Assembly: GCA_947594025.1 (NCBI GenBank)
Contig: CANQDZ010000014.1
Location: forward strand, 1 to 34,227
Length of the DNA stretch: 34,227 nt
Origin: Candidatus Gastranaerophilales bacterium
GTDB lineage: Bacteria; Cyanobacteriota; Vampirovibrionia; Gastranaerophilales; Gastranaerophilaceae
Reading direction: 5' to 3'
The notes beneath the pieces are model-generated. The model made no database searches and was not told the origin of the DNA. It saw only the letters and a program-made list of their open reading frames with translations. The position numbers and the translations under genes were made by a program. This document shows positions 31,787 through 34,227 of this stretch, in pieces (within the stretch, counting starts at the first letter, position 1; each line of letters opens with the position of its first letter).

Positions 31787-33595
31787 ATGGCAAAAAAACA
31801 AATCAAAGTAATGGACACATCTTTTAGGGATGGTTTTCAATCTATTTATGGGGCAAAAGTGCTTGTTGATGACTTTATTCCGGCACTCCAAGCAGCGGTT
31901 GATGCAGGTTTAAACCACTTTGAAACAGCAGGCGGCGCAAGATTTCAAGCTCCTATCTTCTTTTGCAACGAAAATGCATTTGAAACAATGGATAAAATAA
32001 GAGCGGCAGTCGGTCCCGATGTTAAATTACAATCATTGGCACGCGGCGTAAACGTTGTAGGTTTAAATTCTCAACCGCGCGACGTAATCGACCTTCACGC
32101 AAAAATGTTTGCAAAACACGGCGTAAATGTTATTAGAAACTTTGACGCTTTAAATGATGTAAACAACCTTATTGATTCTGCAAACTCAATTAAAAAACAC
32201 GGGCTTCAACATGAAGTTACAATTACAATGATGGAGCTTCCTTACGGTTGTGAAGGTGCACATGATGTTCCGTTTTATGAAAGAGTTTTGAGAAACATCT
32301 TAAATTCAGGACTTCCTTTTGATTCTTTAGCATTTAAAGATGCATCAGGAACCTCAAATCCCAGAAAAGTATATGAAACGGTAAAAATGGCAAGAGAAAT
32401 CTTAGGTGCCGATTTTCATATCAGATTTCACAGCCACGAAACTGCAGGAACAGGCTTAGCTGCCTACCTTGCAGCACTTGATGGGGGTGCGGACGGTATT
32501 GACCTTGCCATGAAACCTGTATCAGGCGGTACTGGTCAACCTGATATCATTTCTATGTGGCACGCATTAAAAGGTACCGATTACGATTTAGGACTTGATA
32601 TTAAAAAGATTATGGATACGGAAGAAATCTTTAAAGAATGTATGAAGGATTATCCGATATCTCCTATTTCTTTAGCGGTTAACCCAATCTTAATTCAGGC
32701 ACCGCTGCCGGGCGGAGCAACGGCTACGACGGTTAACCAATTAAAAGATATGGGTATGCTTGATAAATTCCCTAAAGTAATCGCAAACATGAAAGAAGTT
32801 GTTGAACGCGGCGGATTTGCAACATCAGTCACCCCCGTTTCACAATTCTATGCTCAACAATCTTTCTTAAATGCAATTACCGAAAAACCTTGGGATAAGG
32901 CAAATCCGGGTTATGCAAAAATGGTTTTGGGTTATTTTGGAAAAACTCCATGCGAACCTGACCCTGAAATTATTAAATGGGCAGAAGAAAAAATGAATAT
33001 GACCCCAACGACGGAACATGTTGTTGACTTAAACGAAAAAGATTCTGAAAAAGGACTTAAAGCTGCGGAAGAAAGACTTAAAGCCGCAGGTTTACCCGTA
33101 ACTGACGAAAATTTATTTATCGCAGCTGCCTGCAAAGACGGCAATGTTGATAAAGGTATTGACTTCTTGCTTGGCAAAGGCACAATATCAGTTAATAAAG
33201 TAAAAGCCGATAAACAAACGGCATCTGCTTCAGGAGATAAAGCTGACGGCTACACGGTTAGTGTTAACAATAAAAAATACAGTGTTAAGCTTGAAGGCAA
33301 CAAAGCTATCGTTAACGGAAAACCGTACGATATTTCAATCAAAGAAGGTATTGAGGCTAAAGCAACGGAAACATCAGGCGATGCTACTCCAATTAAGGCG
33401 GCGCTGCCCGGAAACGTATTAAAATTAAACGTTTCCGAAGGCGATGTTATAAGTGAAGGTGATGTTCTTCTTGTTGTGGAAGCTATGAAAATGGAAACAG
33501 AAATTAAATCACCTAAATCGGGTAAAGTGGTATCTGTTGAAGTTGCGGTGGGCGATCAAATCAAAACCGGACAAGTAATGGTAACTTTGGGATAA
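31787..33595 (+). CDS. oadA: Oxaloacetate decarboxylase alpha subunit (carboxyltransferase with biotin carrier)
   Basis: A 602-residue carboxyltransferase. The N-terminal TIM barrel shows D-T-S-F-R-D-G-F-Q-S (10-19), catalytic-metal region and H-S-H-E-T-A-G-T-G. The conserved PYC_OADA domain follows. The C-terminal biotinyl domain carries V-V-E-A-M-K-M-E-T-E with Lys568 as the biotin site, 35 residues from the end as usual. It moves the carboxyl group of oxaloacetate to biotin, after which OadB drives Na+ export. A pyruvate carboxylase B subunit or a methylmalonyl-CoA decarboxylase relation is possible by sequence, but the adjacent oadG and oadB favour the sodium pump. AAAGGATAAAG precedes the ATG. 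Confidence 0.93.
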   Translation: MAKKQIKVMDTSFRDGFQSIYGAKVLVDDFIPALQAAVDAGLNHFETAGGARFQAPIFFCNENAFETMDKIRAAVGPDVKLQSLARGVNVVGLNSQPRDVIDLHAKMFAKHGVNVIRNFDALNDVNNLIDSANSIKKHGLQHEVTITMMELPYGCEGAHDVPFYERVLRNILNSGLPFDSLAFKDASGTSNPRKVYETVKMAREILGADFHIRFHSHETAGTGLAAYLAALDGGADGIDLAMKPVSGGTGQPDIISMWHALKGTDYDLGLDIKKIMDTEEIFKECMKDYPISPISLAVNPILIQAPLPGGATATTVNQLKDMGMLDKFPKVIANMKEVVERGGFATSVTPVSQFYAQQSFLNAITEKPWDKANPGYAKMVLGYFGKTPCEPDPEIIKWAEEKMNMTPTTEHVVDLNEKDSEKGLKAAEERLKAAGLPVTDENLFIAAACKDGNVDKGIDFLLGKGTISVNKVKADKQTASASGDKADGYTVSVNNKKYSVKLEGNKAIVNGKPYDISIKEGIEAKATETSGDATPIKAALPGNVLKLNVSEGDVISEGDVLLVVEAMKMETEIKSPKSGKVVSVEVAVGDQIKTGQVMVTLG

Positions 33596-33604
33596 GGAGG
33601 AGGA

Positions 33605-34227
33605 ATGTTAAACGAAATTATTTCAGGACTTCAATCCCTTTGGGCATCAACAGGTATTGCAAACTTCATTGCAAGCCCTGATTACAGTTTAGTTAACGCG
33701 GTTATAGACGCAAAAGCCACAGGCGACATAGGTGCACAATATGGTGCAATGGCGCAACAAATATTACATCAGGAAGGTTCAATTATTATGATATTTGTTT
33801 GCTTATTCCTATTGTGGCTGGGCATTAAAAAGCAATTTGAACCGCTGCTTCTTGTTCCTATCGCATTTGGCGGACTTCTTGCAAATATTCCGGTTGCAGA
33901 TATTGCGGGTCCAAACGGCTTTTTGGGTATTGTGTACGAAGCAGGTATCCACCAAGGATTGTTCCCGTTATTTATATTTATGGGTGTAGGCGCCATGACA
34001 GACTTTGGACCTTTGATTGCAAACCCGAAAATGGCTCTTTTGGGAGGTGCCGCTCAATTTGGTATATTTGGTGCATTACTTTTAGCGCTTTGCGTATTTC
34101 ATTTTACGCTTCCGGAGGCAGGTTCAATAGGTATCATAGGTGGTGCAGACGGTCCCACATCAATATTCGTAACTACAAAACTTGCCCCGCATCTTTTAGG
34201 TGCAATCGCAGTTGCGGCGTATTCATA
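33605..34227 (+). CDS. oadB: Sodium-ion-translocating decarboxylase beta subunit OadB (3' end outside window)
   Basis: The first ~207 residues of the integral membrane subunit that decarboxylates carboxybiotin and exports Na+. The frame is still open at the last base. N terminus [13 protein letters not shown]; several transmembrane segments ([14 protein letters not shown] near 60-73; [11 protein letters not shown] near 153-163) and the family motif [13 protein letters not shown], whose Asp is needed for ion and biotin handling in characterised OadB. It follows oadA by 9 bases with AAGGAGGA as ribosome site. Confidence 0.95.
   Translation, partial: MLNEIISGLQSLWASTGIANFIASPDYSLVNAVIDAKATGDIGAQYGAMAQQILHQEGSIIMIFVCLFLLWLGIKKQFEPLLLVPIAFGGLLANIPVADIAGPNGFLGIVYEAGIHQGLFPLFIFMGVGAMTDFGPLIANPKMALLGGAAQFGIFGALLLALCVFHFTLPEAGSIGIIGGADGPTSIFVTTKLAPHLLGAIAVAAYS

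Overview
The window is an AT-rich, gene-dense piece of bacterial chromosome. The cell has an outer membrane (a beta-barrel-like protein with a signal peptide, a secreted NagZ) and a fermentative Na+-pump oxaloacetate decarboxylase. It also carries several genes shared with cyanobacteria: a GH57 branching enzyme, a Ski2/HelY-type helicase, a bifunctional-nuclease-family protein and RNase E/G beside DUF2344. Together with very low GC, this points to a gut Melainabacteria/Gastranaerophilales (non-photosynthetic sister lineage of Cyanobacteria). That assignment is inference; no rRNA is present.

Layout. 1-874 (+): end of a DsbA-like protein, overlapping queH. 869-3049 (-): a large unrecognised membrane protein with STI1-like repeats. 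3312-5039 (+): GH57 branching enzyme. 5083-8102 (-): speB-cysS-rsmI operon. 8177-9217 (+): bifunctional nuclease-family gene, a DUF1858 redox-disulfide gene and tRNA-Leu(UAA). 9269-17115 (-): a 7.8-kb three-gene operon whose reading frames overlap by 11 bases at each junction. It encodes a Clp/FtsH-like protein with an intact M41 zinc-protease site but degraded ATPase motifs, a Ski2-like DExH helicase, and an HNH-nuclease/coiled-coil protein. 17226-17822 (-): outer-membrane protein. About 18042-18200 (+): a probable free-standing small RNA. 18206-20027 (-): aminotransferase and hisH. 20139-20342 (-): small unknown gene. 20565-22066 (-): clpP and a TIGR01212 radical-SAM gene. 22132-23505 (+): FAD-dependent oxidoreductase. 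23572-24717 (-): a bacterial annexin-like protein. 24915-28035 (+): 79-aa gene, DUF2344, RNase E/G and a membrane protein. 28013-28267 (-): Cys-rich small gene. 28482-29870 (+): two TPR-like genes. 29861-30904 (-): nagZ. 30964-34227 (+): birA-oadG-oadA-oadB (last gene cut by the window edge).

The strongest candidate for an undescribed system is the 9.3-17.1 kb operon. All three unrelated enzymes carry an N-terminal extension with the same short motif, S-F-x-G, within their first 50 residues; the annexin-like protein elsewhere in the window starts with it too. This suggests a shared sorting or docking tag. The birA-oad operon is a neat functional unit: the biotin ligase gene overlaps the genes of the biotin enzyme it presumably modifies. 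Several genes (speB, the outer-membrane protein, the 79-aa gene, birA) have a promoter -10 box directly against the start codon, suggesting leaderless mRNAs.
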